Assembly (NCBI RefSeq): GCF_024320785.1
Contig: NZ_JANDBC010000001.1
Coordinates: forward strand, 769,309-833,308
Direction: 5' to 3'
From: Gracilimonas sediminicola
Lineage (GTDB): Bacteria > Bacteroidota > Rhodothermia > Balneolales > Balneolaceae
DNA: 64,000 bases
Shown: piece after piece, positions 55,261-64,000 of the stretch
Layout of the letters: the number at the start of each line of letters is the position of its first letter
How positions within the stretch are numbered: the stretch's first letter is position 1
Made by a program: the position numbers and the translations under genes
Notes under the pieces: model-generated
What the model saw: only the letters and a program-made list of their open reading frames with translations
What the model was told of the DNA's origin: nothing
Databases searched by the model: none

Positions 55261-57009
55261 ATGGCTTTAGAGAATGTTAAAGAGCGCCCGGATGTAGATC
55301 AGAAAGTTGTTGCCCTTTTTGCGTTCGGTATTGTCTGTGCTTTATTGCTAATCCTTATTGTAAACATTTCTATTAATACCACATCGGGTATACGCGGGTA
55401 TGTTGGCGGAGAAGGTATGTGGACCAAGGCTCAGAAAGAGTCAGTAATCCATCTCACTAATTACATCATCACGGGCAATGATGAGGAATTCGATCACTTC
55501 AAAAGTGTGCTTAGGGTTAATATCGGCGATCGCGTAGCAAGAGAAGAATTACTTAAAAACGATTACGACTACCAGAAAGCGTATGAAGGATTTTTGATGG
55601 GCAAGAACCACCCGGAAGATATCCCCCATATGATTAATGTATTCCGAAGATTCAGCTGGACTCCACAAGTTCAGACTGCCATCGACGTGTGGACTGAGGC
55701 TGATGAAAAAATTACCGATCTCATACACTTTGGAGATTCCATTCGAACTCAGAGACAGTCATCTGAAATTAGTTTAGAACAAAAAACAGAATGGGTTACC
55801 CGGATCGAAAAAATAGACCATGAATTCACCGATCTGGAAGTTCGGTTCTCGGCGGCAATGGGAAACCTGGCTCGTCTTGTCAATTCTGTTTTACGCTGGA
55901 GCGTGATAACCCTTGGACTTATGCTTATTGGAATCGGTATTTGGCTGGTATACCGCTTTCTGAACAGTACAAGGGTTTGGATGAAAACTCTCAGGGAAAG
56001 TGAGGAGCGATTCAAGCAAGTGCTTTCCAACTCCAAAGACGTGCTCTACAAAATGAATTTGGATGACAGACAGTACAAATATGTGAGCCCGGCCATCACC
56101 TCCATGTTGGGTTATAAACCTGAGGAATTTCTGGATGGCGGAATCTCGTTCATTTTTTCAAAAATGCACCCCAAAGATCGGGAGCGTCTTCAGCAGGTAG
56201 TAGAAAAGTATGACCATATCGAAGACAACGAATTCCTCCCCTTTGTTGAATTCCGGCTTAAAGACAGCTCTGGAAACTGGAAGTGGGTGAATAATGTACG
56301 AACGCTGGTTCGGAACTCAGAAGGCAAGCCCGAGGCTATTATAGGAAGCGTGCGGGATATTTCAACCCAAAAGAAACAGGACAAACAAATTAAGGAGTCC
56401 CTTAAAGAGAAGGAGATTCTGTTGCAGGAAATTCATCACAGGGTAAAAAATAACCTGGCTATTATTTCGAGCCTGCTGGAGCTTCAAAAAGATAACGTAA
56501 GCCAGGAAGTCGAAGATTTATTGTCTTCCAGCCAGTCTCGCATCAAATCAATTGCCAAGGTGCATGAGAAGCTGTATGAGTCATCAACTTTGTCCAACAT
56601 TCCTCTCGACACTTATATACGGGAGTTATCAGATGAGATAAAAAATGCTTACACCAGCGGCAAGAAGAATATAGAGATTCAGCTGGATGTGGTTCCTTTT
56701 GAAATTGATCTTGATGAAGCAATACCTATCGGGCTCATTCTCAATGAGCTAATTAATAATGCTTTCAAGCATGCTTTTAAAGAACACAAAGAAGGCATCA
56801 TCAGGATCTCCCTGGAGAAAAGCGGAGAGGGAATGGAGTTAGTAGTTGAGAATAATGGCAACAGCATAGCTGAAGATTTTGATCCGGACCAAAGCGATTC
56901 ACTCGGCATGACACTGATCAGAGTCTTAATTAAGAGAGTAAACGGCACACTGAAGATCGAAAGCGGAGAATGGACACGCTTTATTATTCAGTTTGAGCTG
57001 GGCGACTGA
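55261..57009 (+). CDS. PAS sensor histidine kinase, HisKA_2 type
   Basis: A 582-residue membrane kinase. TM1 lies at about 17-37 and TM2 at about 206-231, bounding a helical periplasmic sensor of about 170 residues resembling CHASE3-like bundles. A PAS domain with PAC follows (about 245-370: YVSPAITSMLGYKPEEF, SVRDISTQKK). The HisKA_2 dimerisation region holds the phosphoacceptor in EIHHRVKNN (H392/H393), followed by a HATPase domain (NELINNAFKHAF). No response-regulator gene is adjacent, so it is an orphan in this window. It overlaps the convergent PH-domain gene by 26 bases. Confidence 0.92.
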   Translation: MALENVKERPDVDQKVVALFAFGIVCALLLILIVNISINTTSGIRGYVGGEGMWTKAQKESVIHLTNYIITGNDEEFDHFKSVLRVNIGDRVAREELLKNDYDYQKAYEGFLMGKNHPEDIPHMINVFRRFSWTPQVQTAIDVWTEADEKITDLIHFGDSIRTQRQSSEISLEQKTEWVTRIEKIDHEFTDLEVRFSAAMGNLARLVNSVLRWSVITLGLMLIGIGIWLVYRFLNSTRVWMKTLRESEERFKQVLSNSKDVLYKMNLDDRQYKYVSPAITSMLGYKPEEFLDGGISFIFSKMHPKDRERLQQVVEKYDHIEDNEFLPFVEFRLKDSSGNWKWVNNVRTLVRNSEGKPEAIIGSVRDISTQKKQDKQIKESLKEKEILLQEIHHRVKNNLAIISSLLELQKDNVSQEVEDLLSSSQSRIKSIAKVHEKLYESSTLSNIPLDTYIRELSDEIKNAYTSGKKNIEIQLDVVPFEIDLDEAIPIGLILNELINNAFKHAFKEHKEGIIRISLEKSGEGMELVVENNGNSIAEDFDPDQSDSLGMTLIRVLIKRVNGTLKIESGEWTRFIIQFELGD

Positions 57010-58459
57010 CCTCGCCTTCTTCTTCCTCTAAAGGTTCATTCATGAGCCATTTTAACACCTTAGAAGTATCCGGCGAACTGAGGTCAGCCGTCTCAAAACC
57101 CATACCTCCTGCCCCTGATGCCGCCGTTACCGTCAGGTTTCGAATGTCTTTATTCTCCTGAAAAGGATTTTGACTGGTCTCCGCATTTTGAATCCGGTTC
57201 CTTTTCACAATAGCGGTTGTGCGTGACACCACCCGGTAGCGCATTCTCAGGATTTTATCTCCAAGCCCAAGAGCTGCATCCTGATATCTCATCCACCCTA
57301 AATATCCCAAAAGCGGTATTATCAGCAACGAAAGCCATCCATACTCCATCAGGTACCAGGCAATCGGAATAAGCGGCAACACAAAATAATTGGGGCGCCG
57401 GATGTATCTCCATAATGTTCTTCGGGGAGGCCTGATTTGGTATTCCGGCTCTTTGTATTCTTCAAGAAATTCTGCCAGAAAACTGCTGATATTCGAAGAT
57501 GCGATAAAAGGGACCAGCACAATAGATCGCCCTTTCTGGGTTTGATCGAAGCCGGCACTTTCCACGTACAGCATTCCATATCCAAAAGGCTGACGAATAA
57601 CGCCCTCTACAAACCGCACGGCCTGGATGCGGTCAAAAGGCACGGTAATGTGTTTCCTCTCTACCAACCCACTGGTGATGATGAGTTCCTTGGATGTTTT
57701 TTCGAGCTGAAAGTCTGAATACTTAAAAATCACCCCAAGAAACGACAGCGCCCACGATATCACGATAATAGCTATGACGATACCAACGATCAGGGTGACA
57801 TCACTATATCCGGGAAGAGCTTCATATACGTACTCTATGGTCTCCTCGTTTATAAACTCATCCATCTGACCAGAAACCGCACCCAGTATGGAAGCAATCA
57901 GGCCAAAATTGCCGGAGGTAAAAGCAGCAAAAACCAAATCCTTGGTGGATAGCTTCCACTGCCCCAACACTTCCTCTTCTTCATAAACCTCTTCGGCTTC
58001 TTCCTCTCCTTCACCATTGGCGGACCGTTTTTTACGAAGTTCAGACCGCAAAGCTTCTGCATCACCACGCGAAATAGCACTGATTGTAGCCGTTTCCGTA
58101 CCTCCACCGGCTGTCTTTACTTCCACTTTCACCAACCCAAACATTCGTTGCAGTAAGCCCTCTGTAATATCGATCACCTGTATGCGGTCTTTAGAGAGGT
58201 ACATATTACTTTTTACGAGCACTCCTTTTTTGATCTGAAGCTCATCTTCGTGTACCCGATACCGAAAAACCACCCAACTCAACACCCCGCTTACAAGCGT
58301 AATGGCAATACCAGCCAGCAAGAAGTAAATAAAATATCCTTCGGTATTAGAGGTACCGATGAAAAGCAGAATAACAATGGTGATGAAATTCTGTTTTATG
58401 CTTTCCATCACCCTTGTTACCGCTGCAATGGGATGTTGCCGCTTAAACTCAGACATCAT
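56984..58459 (-). CDS. bacterial PH-domain membrane protein, YdbT-like
   Basis: A 491-residue inner-membrane protein with paired hydrophobic helices followed by bacterial PH (bPH2) domains in three units. The repeated RVHEDELQIKKGVL, DRIQVIDITEG and later ITVPFDRIQAVRFVEGV, NRIQNAETSQNPFQ mark three PH modules. A charged acidic insert EGEEEAEEVYEEEEV lies near residue 150. It overlaps the YdbS-like gene by 11 bases; the two are the conserved YdbS-YdbT pair, role unknown. Confidence 0.88.
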   Translation of the reverse strand: MMSEFKRQHPIAAVTRVMESIKQNFITIVILLFIGTSNTEGYFIYFLLAGIAITLVSGVLSWVVFRYRVHEDELQIKKGVLVKSNMYLSKDRIQVIDITEGLLQRMFGLVKVEVKTAGGGTETATISAISRGDAEALRSELRKKRSANGEGEEEAEEVYEEEEVLGQWKLSTKDLVFAAFTSGNFGLIASILGAVSGQMDEFINEETIEYVYEALPGYSDVTLIVGIVIAIIVISWALSFLGVIFKYSDFQLEKTSKELIITSGLVERKHITVPFDRIQAVRFVEGVIRQPFGYGMLYVESAGFDQTQKGRSIVLVPFIASSNISSFLAEFLEEYKEPEYQIRPPRRTLWRYIRRPNYFVLPLIPIAWYLMEYGWLSLLIIPLLGYLGWMRYQDAALGLGDKILRMRYRVVSRTTAIVKRNRIQNAETSQNPFQENKDIRNLTVTAASGAGGMGFETADLSSPDTSKVLKWLMNEPLEEEEGEVSRPAQTE

Positions 58460-58958
58460 CTTTCACCTTACGTACAAGTGTAGAAATCGTGGTGCGGAGC
58501 TCGTCTGCAGTATCATCGTCAAGAGCGGGAATTTCATGCGTGGTTGCTGCAGTAGATATGGTGACGGACGACAACCCGAATTTCCGGTAAATAGGTCCTT
58601 GCTTGGTATCCACGTGCTGAACCCGGTTAATAGGAACGAGCGTTCTTTTCTTGATGATAATGCCCCGCAGCATATCTATTTCTTTTTCGGAAACATCATA
58701 CTTCCAACGTTTCCATCGAATATTGGGTAGCAGCACTCCGGTTAACAAATAAAAGATAAGGGAAGCAAGAAATATAGAACCAAACAGAAGCCAGTCCATA
58801 CCATGGTACCATGGCGTGCCGATGCCTGAGTTGTGATTTATAGCAAGGGCCATTTGAATAATAGAGGGGGTAAACCAAAACAATCCAAATAGCAAAGCAT
58901 TTACCGTCCAGGCTTTGATGGCATTTTTATGGATTCGGGTAGCGGGCTCTTGATTCAT
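58449..58958 (-). CDS. PH-domain membrane protein, YdbS-like
   Basis: A 169-residue protein with two N-terminal membrane helices (about 15-35 and 52-74) and one bPH2 domain (RYD-like KYDVSEKEIDMLRGII, PINRVQHVDTKQGPIYRKFGLSSVTIST). It is the small member of the YdbS/YdbT pair and is translated first. The C-terminus ends with a short helix. Membrane-associated function unknown. Confidence 0.88.
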   Translation of the reverse strand: MNQEPATRIHKNAIKAWTVNALLFGLFWFTPSIIQMALAINHNSGIGTPWYHGMDWLLFGSIFLASLIFYLLTGVLLPNIRWKRWKYDVSEKEIDMLRGIIIKKRTLVPINRVQHVDTKQGPIYRKFGLSSVTISTAATTHEIPALDDDTADELRTTISTLVRKVKDDV

Positions 58959-59025
58959 GCACTGAATGATTGAAGCATTAATTTCAGCCTGATAATAAAA
59001 AAGATAAATGGATAAATGTTCCTAA

Positions 59026-59056
59026 AAATAGAAAAAGCCACACAATGGTGGCTTTT
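59026..59056 (-). terminator. intrinsic terminator of the histone-like gene
   Basis: AAAAGCCAC (59033-59041) / GTGGCTTTT (59048-59056) stem; on the minus strand it continues into TTTTTCTATTTTTAGG. It lies just beyond the small gene. Confidence 0.8.
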
Positions 59057-59078
59057 CTTTTAAAATTGGTAAAGGAAA

Positions 59079-59255
59079 TTACATAGCGTTTTTCTTTTCC
59101 TGAATTTCCTGACGGATTTCATGAGAAAGCTTCTTTAGAGTCATTAGACTCTTGCGGGCACGTGTTCCGGCAGCTTTATTTCCTTTCTCATAAAATTTCT
59201 TCATGTCAACTTGCAGTTCTTCTACTACGTTGTTGATATCGTCCATTCTACTCAT
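59079..59255 (-). CDS. histone H1-like (Hc1-type) small basic protein
   Basis: A 58-residue gene, MSRMDDINNVVEELQVDMKK at the start and ending EIQEKKNAM. The central motif FYEKGNKAAGTRARKSL is the hallmark of Bacteroidota histone H1-like Hc1 proteins (KFYxKGNxAAGTRxRK). AAGGAG lies seven bases upstream of the ATG, and a clean terminator follows, so this is a real gene. It should bind and compact DNA; a similar short size is normal in Bacteroidota. It is monocistronic. Confidence 0.9.
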   Translation of the reverse strand: MSRMDDINNVVEELQVDMKKFYEKGNKAAGTRARKSLMTLKKLSHEIRQEIQEKKNAM

Positions 59256-59404
59256 GTGTTGTACTCCTTAAGATTTAGTTTCGATTAACGGTGCTTATAA
59301 AAAATTAGTTAAACACCTGCTTTTTTAAATAGTACTGCTTAGTTCTATACAGTATTAAAATCTGCATTAATTTAATAAATAAGCAGATAAATACATTGTT
59401 TTCT

Positions 59405-60697
59405 TTAACTCTGGATTATAGGTACTTCTTCCCGGGTTGTTCCCTTAACCTCATCCACACCTATCATTAACGCTAATCCCACAACCAAAAGCAACAAAAT
59501 AGCACTCATTCCCCACCGCTGGTTATCCATCAACAAGGTGATCCAACCTACCATAATAGGACCGGCAAAAGTGGTTACTTTTCCGGACAAGGCAAACAGC
59601 CCATACATTTGATTTCGTTTATCTTGCGGGGCCAACCTTCCCATAAATGTCCGGCTTGATGCCTGCACGGGACCTACAAATATTCCAAGCAGCAATCCCC
59701 ACACCCAAAACCAGATCTCCGCTTCCACAAAAAGAACGGCCACCACCGGCACAATCAACCCCACCAGCGACCACACGATTGTGTTTTTACTGCCGCTGAT
59801 ATCATCCAGCCAGGAAAACCCGAATGCACCCAGTCCGGCCGTCACATTGAGAGCGATACCAAACATAAAGATCTGCCCGGTATCAAAACCGAAGGTTCCG
59901 GCTGCATACACTCCCCCCATCGCAAAAATGGTTGCCAAGCCATCATTATAAAACAGGCGAGCCAGTAAAAACTTCCAGATATTCGGCTCCTCTTTAAGCA
60001 TGGCAATTCCGTTTTTGAGCTCCTTCATGCCATCCTTTACCGCCACCGACATACTTTTATTTTTTGAAGGAACGTCTTCCGTCTTAAAAAACATGGGAAG
60101 ACTAAAAACGGCATACCACAAGCCGGTGAACAGAAAAGTGATTCTTACATTCTGCAAAGAGCCCTCATCCAACCCGAATACATCGGCACCGTACTCCACA
60201 AAACCGAAGTACCCGATGATCAGGCAAACCAGTCCGCCGGCGTACCCCATGGCCCAGCCCCAGCCCGACCATTTGCCAATGGTTAAACTGGTGGTTAAAT
60301 CAGGCAACATGGCATTATAAAAAATGAATGAGAGCTCAGCTCCAAGCGTAGCAATGAAAGCCATTGAAAGGGCAAACCAGATGAAATCAGAACTGGGCTC
60401 GGCAAACCATAACATGCTGCAACCGATTACACAAAGGGTGGTAAAAAAAGCAATCCAGGGCTTACGTCGTCCCCCCTCATCAGCAATAGATCCTAAAAAA
60501 GGAGCTGAAATAGCTATGACAAAACCCGCCAGCCCGATCATATTTCCCCACAAGGCCGTACCTGAGGTTTCATTTTCGGCTATGGATTGGGCAAAATAGG
60601 CGGCAAACACAAAGGTTTGAATCATCACGAAATAAGCCGAATTGGCCCAGTCGTACATAGCCCATGCTAAAAGTCCTTTTGAAGATTTCTCAGGCAT
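59405..60697 (-). CDS. MFS transporter of the UMF1 type
   Basis: A 430-residue membrane protein with about 12 helices. LAWAMYDWANSAYFVMIQTFVF is the N-terminal signature of the UMF1/Atg22-like MFS branch, with LGSIADEGGRRKPW as the A-motif loop and SSRTFMGRLAPQDKRNQMYG in the second half. Substrates in bacteria are unknown; in yeast Atg22 exports amino acids from vacuoles. A TAATTTTG -7-like box precedes it. Confidence 0.9.
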   Translation of the reverse strand: MPEKSSKGLLAWAMYDWANSAYFVMIQTFVFAAYFAQSIAENETSGTALWGNMIGLAGFVIAISAPFLGSIADEGGRRKPWIAFFTTLCVIGCSMLWFAEPSSDFIWFALSMAFIATLGAELSFIFYNAMLPDLTTSLTIGKWSGWGWAMGYAGGLVCLIIGYFGFVEYGADVFGLDEGSLQNVRITFLFTGLWYAVFSLPMFFKTEDVPSKNKSMSVAVKDGMKELKNGIAMLKEEPNIWKFLLARLFYNDGLATIFAMGGVYAAGTFGFDTGQIFMFGIALNVTAGLGAFGFSWLDDISGSKNTIVWSLVGLIVPVVAVLFVEAEIWFWVWGLLLGIFVGPVQASSRTFMGRLAPQDKRNQMYGLFALSGKVTTFAGPIMVGWITLLMDNQRWGMSAILLLLVVGLALMIGVDEVKGTTREEVPIIQS

Positions 60698-60752
60698 AAA
60701 AATGTTTTTAAGTGGTTGAAGAGCCCGAATATCGGTTTTGGAGGCGGGAATG

Positions 60753-60760
60753 CAAAATTA
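60753..60760 (-). promoter_or_regulatory. Bacteroidetes-type -7 box for the UMF1 gene
   Basis: Minus-strand TAATTTTG fits TAnnTTTG and lies about 56 bases before the start codon. No clear TTG -33 is seen at the expected spacing, so this is a tentative call. Confidence 0.3.
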
Positions 60761-60879
60761 AATAACCGTACTTTACCTATACCTGAGTTCTTTAGCTCAG
60801 ATGTTGATCCTCACAATTCCATCACAAACTTTAAAAGTTCCATAACATTAAAACCCCTACCATCTTATCAAAAAAAGAT

Positions 60880-61863
60880 ATGCGCCTGCTTTTACTGATA
60901 CTCATTCTTATTACTTCAGCTTGTACCATTCAACAGCAAAAAGAAGAGCCTGCCCCTCACTCATTTTCTCAAGCACTGGCCACACCAGCCTGGTATCAGG
61001 CTTCCGATTTTGATACGGTAAAAGTATTGTCCTGGAATGTGGAGCATTTTGTTGATGATATTGATAATCCTTACATAGACAACGGGCGGGAGAATAATCC
61101 ACCTGAGAATATGGAAGAGCGGCGGAAATTATTCGTTGAGATCATTAAAAAAGCGAATGCCGATATTGTGATTCTTCAGGAATTTGAAAGTGACAGCTAT
61201 GCTCAACAATTAGCTGAAGAACGTTTTCCTGAGTTAGGATATCAGGTTTTTGCCGGCCACGAGAGCAACGATTGGTATATGAATGTAGTGGTGATGAGCC
61301 GGATCCCTTTAGGGCTGTTTCACAGCTATACTGCAACAAATACGCCGATTATTGAACAAGTAGATGATGAGGGCAATCCTGCCTCACAGGCATTCACCAA
61401 CAATCGTATGTGGACCACAGAAGTGTTGGTGAACCCGGATTATTCATTTTATTTAACCGGTGTACACCTTAAAGCCGGCCGTGGTGACCGAAATGAGAAT
61501 TGGCGACTCGGACAAATCAATCTTCTTCGCGCTCACTACGATCAACTGTTGGCGCTGAATCCCAACGAGAATATTCTGACTGTGGGTGATTTCAACAGCA
61601 CACCAGACAGCGATGAATTCCAAGCTTTTCTGGGAACCGGTTCATCTATAGAATTCGTAGACCTTTTGGGCGGAACCGGAGTGTTCTCTCACCCAGCTGA
61701 TTCTGCCTTCTGGCGCATTGATCACATCCTTCCCAATAACAACATGAAGAGTGAAGTTGCCAGGGATACCGTGATTGTGAATTACTACTTTTCGCCTGAC
61801 TCAATGAATATGGCAGCAGACCACCTGCCAATGAGCATAGAGATCATTCCAAAAGATTTATAA
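60880..61863 (+). CDS. endonuclease/exonuclease/phosphatase-family lipoprotein
   Basis: A 327-residue exported protein with lipoprotein-like signal MRLLLLILILITSAC (Cys15). The EEP blocks are LSWNVEHFVDD (metal Asn), VILQEFESDS (Glu), TGVHLKAGRG, VGDFNSTPDSDEF (Asp/Asn) and AADHLPM (catalytic Asp-His). The envelope position argues for an extracellular nuclease or phosphodiesterase. Divergent from the UMF1 gene and convergent with hemG. Confidence 0.88.
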   Translation: MRLLLLILILITSACTIQQQKEEPAPHSFSQALATPAWYQASDFDTVKVLSWNVEHFVDDIDNPYIDNGRENNPPENMEERRKLFVEIIKKANADIVILQEFESDSYAQQLAEERFPELGYQVFAGHESNDWYMNVVVMSRIPLGLFHSYTATNTPIIEQVDDEGNPASQAFTNNRMWTTEVLVNPDYSFYLTGVHLKAGRGDRNENWRLGQINLLRAHYDQLLALNPNENILTVGDFNSTPDSDEFQAFLGTGSSIEFVDLLGGTGVFSHPADSAFWRIDHILPNNNMKSEVARDTVIVNYYFSPDSMNMAADHLPMSIEIIPKDL

Positions 61864-63204
61864 CTAAGCGGTAACTTCTTCAACCAATTCTTCCGCTCCC
61901 TGAATGCAATCCGGCACGGAGACGCCCCAGCGGTAATTACCGCCTAAATGCAGGCCGGGATTTTCAGATTCAAATTGTTGAAGCTTCTGTTTTTTCTGTT
62001 CGTAGCCAACATTAAATTGGGGAATGGCTTTTTTCCAGAGGTGAGATTTAATGAATGCCGGGGAAGCATCTGTCCCCATCAGCTCACGAAATTCTTTCAG
62101 AATCTCTTCTTCCACCTCTTCTGCCGGCTCGGTTAATATTCCCCGGTCGTGAGCTCCACCGGTCATCAGCGTAGCATGAAAATATCCGTCGGCCGTCAGT
62201 TCGGGGAAGATGCTTGATTTCCAAATGGCACCCAGCAGCCTGATGCGCTCTTTTCTTGGCACCAAAAATCCGAAGCCTTCTGGTTTTGTATTGATATCAG
62301 ATGCTTTGAAGAGTACTTGGGTAGAAAGCATTGGGGCATAATCAATGTCAACAAGTTCGGCAGAAAGCTCCGGTTCAAATCCAGTCAGCATATGCCCCAA
62401 ACTATACGCAGGGATACAAGAAATAATATTTTTTGAAGTGTATTCATCTTCCTCCGTTACCACCCTGTATCCTGATTCGGTCTTCTCCAACGCCTTCACT
62501 TCATCATAGATGATATGATCTGAAATTCTTTCGGTGATCGCGTCCGTCAGCTGCTGTATTCCTTCTTTGAAGGAAAGCACCATCGGTTTTACCGCTTTTC
62601 TCTGTTTTTTTGAACGGATGGCTCCCCAGGCAATGGAGCCGTAATCCTGCTCATATTCCGCAAGTTTGGGCAGCACCGATTTTTTACTCATCCGATAGAT
62701 ATTGCCGGCATAGATGCCCGAAAACACCGGGTCCACCAGGTAATCCACGGCTTCTTTGCCGATTCTCCGCTCCAGAAAATCCCCGATACTTTCATCCCCA
62801 CCTGATCTTTCCCCGATAAACGGCTCTTTAAGCAGCCGAAGCTTTCCTTTAGGAGATAAAATCTTTGTAGAAATAAGAGAGCTTAAACTTGGCGACAATG
62901 CTTCAAGCGCCCGATCTCTAACTATAAAGCGCGTTTTAAATGCTTCTGAAATTTGGATCAGGTCATCTGAAAGCTCTAACTGTTTAGCCAATTTTCGAAT
63001 TTGGCCGTTTCGATCGCGCAGGGAATTAGGCCCGAAATCCAATACCGAACCATGAGCTATTTTGGAGGTTATGGCGCCGCCGGTTTCAGCCTGCTTTTCG
63101 AATAGCTTGAACGGAATTCCTTTTTGGTGAAGAAACCAGGCCACAGAAAGCCCCGAAATGCCTCCACCCTGAATAATAACTTCCTGTGAAGTTAAATCAC
63201 TCAA
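61864..63204 (-). CDS. hemG: protoporphyrinogen oxidase (FAD, HemY/PPOX type)
   Basis: A 446-residue FAD enzyme oxidising protoporphyrinogen (or coproporphyrinogen) in late haem synthesis. The FAD-binding GGGISGLSVAWFLHQKG is at the N-terminus, followed by FEKQAETGGAI, and the C-terminal LGGNYRWGVSVPDCIQGAEE block is typical. The start overlaps the hemH stop by four bases, so the two are coupled. Whether the product is proto- or coproporphyrin depends on the pathway used by this organism. Confidence 0.92.
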   Translation of the reverse strand: MSDLTSQEVIIQGGGISGLSVAWFLHQKGIPFKLFEKQAETGGAITSKIAHGSVLDFGPNSLRDRNGQIRKLAKQLELSDDLIQISEAFKTRFIVRDRALEALSPSLSSLISTKILSPKGKLRLLKEPFIGERSGGDESIGDFLERRIGKEAVDYLVDPVFSGIYAGNIYRMSKKSVLPKLAEYEQDYGSIAWGAIRSKKQRKAVKPMVLSFKEGIQQLTDAITERISDHIIYDEVKALEKTESGYRVVTEEDEYTSKNIISCIPAYSLGHMLTGFEPELSAELVDIDYAPMLSTQVLFKASDINTKPEGFGFLVPRKERIRLLGAIWKSSIFPELTADGYFHATLMTGGAHDRGILTEPAEEVEEEILKEFRELMGTDASPAFIKSHLWKKAIPQFNVGYEQKKQKLQQFESENPGLHLGGNYRWGVSVPDCIQGAEELVEEVTA

Positions 63205-64000
63205 GCCGCCTCAACCTTTTTCACCTTAAGCTTTTCTGCGCACCATTTTTCAAGTGTGTCTATCCAGAGGTCACTATCGTTTACACAAGGAATCAGGATT
63301 AAATCTTCTCCTCCGGCTTCCACAAAGTCTTCCTTACCGCGGATACCGATCTCCTCCAGCGTCTCGATACAGTCTGAAATAAAAGCCGGACAGCAAACCG
63401 CTACTTTCTTCACGCCTTCTTCCTCTGCAAGTCGTACCAGTTCGGCATCGGTGGCCGGAGTAAGCCAGGGGTCGATTCCCAATTTCGACTGAAAAGCCGT
63501 GCTATAAGTAAAGTCCCTGCTATCCAAATCCAGATACTCGGCAGCATTCTTCGTAGTCATTAAATCCTGATGGCGGTAACAAAAGGTATGCGCCGGTGAA
63601 TTGACGTTACAACAGTCTTCGCACTTCAGGCAATGGTCTCCGGTGATGTCCCGTTTCTTAATTTGCCGCTCTGGAACCCCGTGATAGGAAAACAGCAGGT
63701 GATCGATATCATGCTCATCAATATATGGACGAATACTTTCACCCAGCGCTTTCACATAATCCGGATCGTCATAGAAAGCATCCTTAAACTCTACCTGCAG
63801 GTTGGGATACTTACTCTGCCAAACTTCCTTGGCTTTTTCGATCACGGTTTCGGTGGTGGCCATCGCATATTGCGGATAAAGCGGAATCAGGAACACGCGA
63901 TCCAGATTGGGGTTCTTTTCCATCAATTCATCAAAACCTGCTTCTATGGATGGATTTCCATATCTCATTCCCATCGAAACAGGGACATCATCACCCAGCC
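63201..64000 (-). CDS. hemH: ferrochelatase, C-terminal part (runs off window end)
   Basis: About 266 residues of ferrochelatase, which inserts Fe2+ into the porphyrin. The frame stays open past 63974 to the edge and reads LGDDVPVSMGMRYGNPS, so the ATG at 63974 is internal and the true start lies beyond the window. The metal-site His is in FSYHGVPER, with LIPLYPQYAMATTET and CLKCEDCCNVNS (cysteines common in this group) and a conserved VEAGGEDLILIPCVND C-terminal block. Operon partner is hemG. Confidence 0.95.
   Translation of the reverse strand, partial: LGDDVPVSMGMRYGNPSIEAGFDELMEKNPNLDRVFLIPLYPQYAMATTETVIEKAKEVWQSKYPNLQVEFKDAFYDDPDYVKALGESIRPYIDEHDIDHLLFSYHGVPERQIKKRDITGDHCLKCEDCCNVNSPAHTFCYRHQDLMTTKNAAEYLDLDSRDFTYSTAFQSKLGIDPWLTPATDAELVRLAEEEGVKKVAVCCPAFISDCIETLEEIGIRGKEDFVEAGGEDLILIPCVNDSDLWIDTLEKWCAEKLKVKKVEAA

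Noticed and set aside
63201-63974. complete ferrochelatase starting at 63974
   Set aside because: The frame continues to the window edge with the conserved DDVPVSMGMRYG; the ATG is internal and the gene is truncated by the window.

Overview
The window reads as an ordinary chromosomal segment of a free-living Gram-negative bacterium from the Bacteroidota/Balneolota side of the tree. A marine or halophilic Balneola/Gracilimonas-like organism is the best guess, with low certainty at genus level. The reasons are moderate GC, outer-membrane-type signal peptides and lipoproteins, a short Bacteroidetes-type histone H1-like protein, a few TAnnTTTG-like -7 boxes, a class II DAHP synthase, PPOX-type HemG, and short dispersed intergenic inverted repeats including a REP-like word. 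I see no rRNA, tRNA, CRISPR array, prophage or insertion sequence. Almost all genes are housekeeping or metabolic, with small accessory operons between them.

Layout. 1-3.4 kb: a minus-strand proteostasis cluster (clpB 5' part, HtrA/Deg protease, Hsp20) whose hsp20 gene has a near-perfect sigma-54 promoter and an upstream array of TGACAG words. 3.5-6.9 kb: a REP-like repeat, class II DAHP synthase, a response-regulator/adenylate-cyclase fusion and a cupin. 7-15 kb: uvrA, an unknown anchored protein, secD-secF, a STAS protein, purA. 15-24.6 kb, minus strand: a sulfotransferase-like/class-IV aminotransferase pair, flavin reductase, SnoaL-like protein, sodium symporter, glycosylasparaginase-type hydrolase, rdgB, SemiSWEET, PfkB kinase, a small barrel-like protein and an S8 protease lipoprotein. 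24.7-31.5 kb: Nudix hydrolase, 2-hydroxyacid dehydrogenase, crcB, ilvE, ppc, tag.

31.6-36.1 kb: a reactive-sulfur operon (two YeeE/YedE-type membrane proteins, a CstB-like persulfide dioxygenase with pseudo-rhodanese and rhodanese domains, a TauE/SafE exporter, a membrane-anchored rhodanese) divergent from a GntR/HutC regulator with a candidate operator in its own promoter. 36.2-45.2 kb: an active/inactive M16 peptidase pair, DinB, an erythromycin-esterase-like lipoprotein, a glycosyltransferase/metallophosphoesterase pair, OsmC and a DUF1684 protein. 45.3-53.4 kb: gcvP, two secreted beta-propeller proteins (one with a Met/His-rich metal-site-like insert), an unknown 239-residue protein and a ZIP transporter. 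53.5-64 kb: ettA, a sensor kinase, a YdbS/YdbT-like PH-domain pair, a 58-residue histone H1-like gene, a UMF1-type MFS transporter, a nuclease/phosphatase lipoprotein, hemG and hemH (cut by the window end).

I did not find an unmistakable new defence or mobile system. The points most worth following are the sigma-54 hsp20 promoter, the sulfotransferase/aminotransferase pair that mirrors a plant fusion protein as I recall it, the Cst-like sulfur operon with an unrelated type of regulator, and the Met/His-rich propeller.
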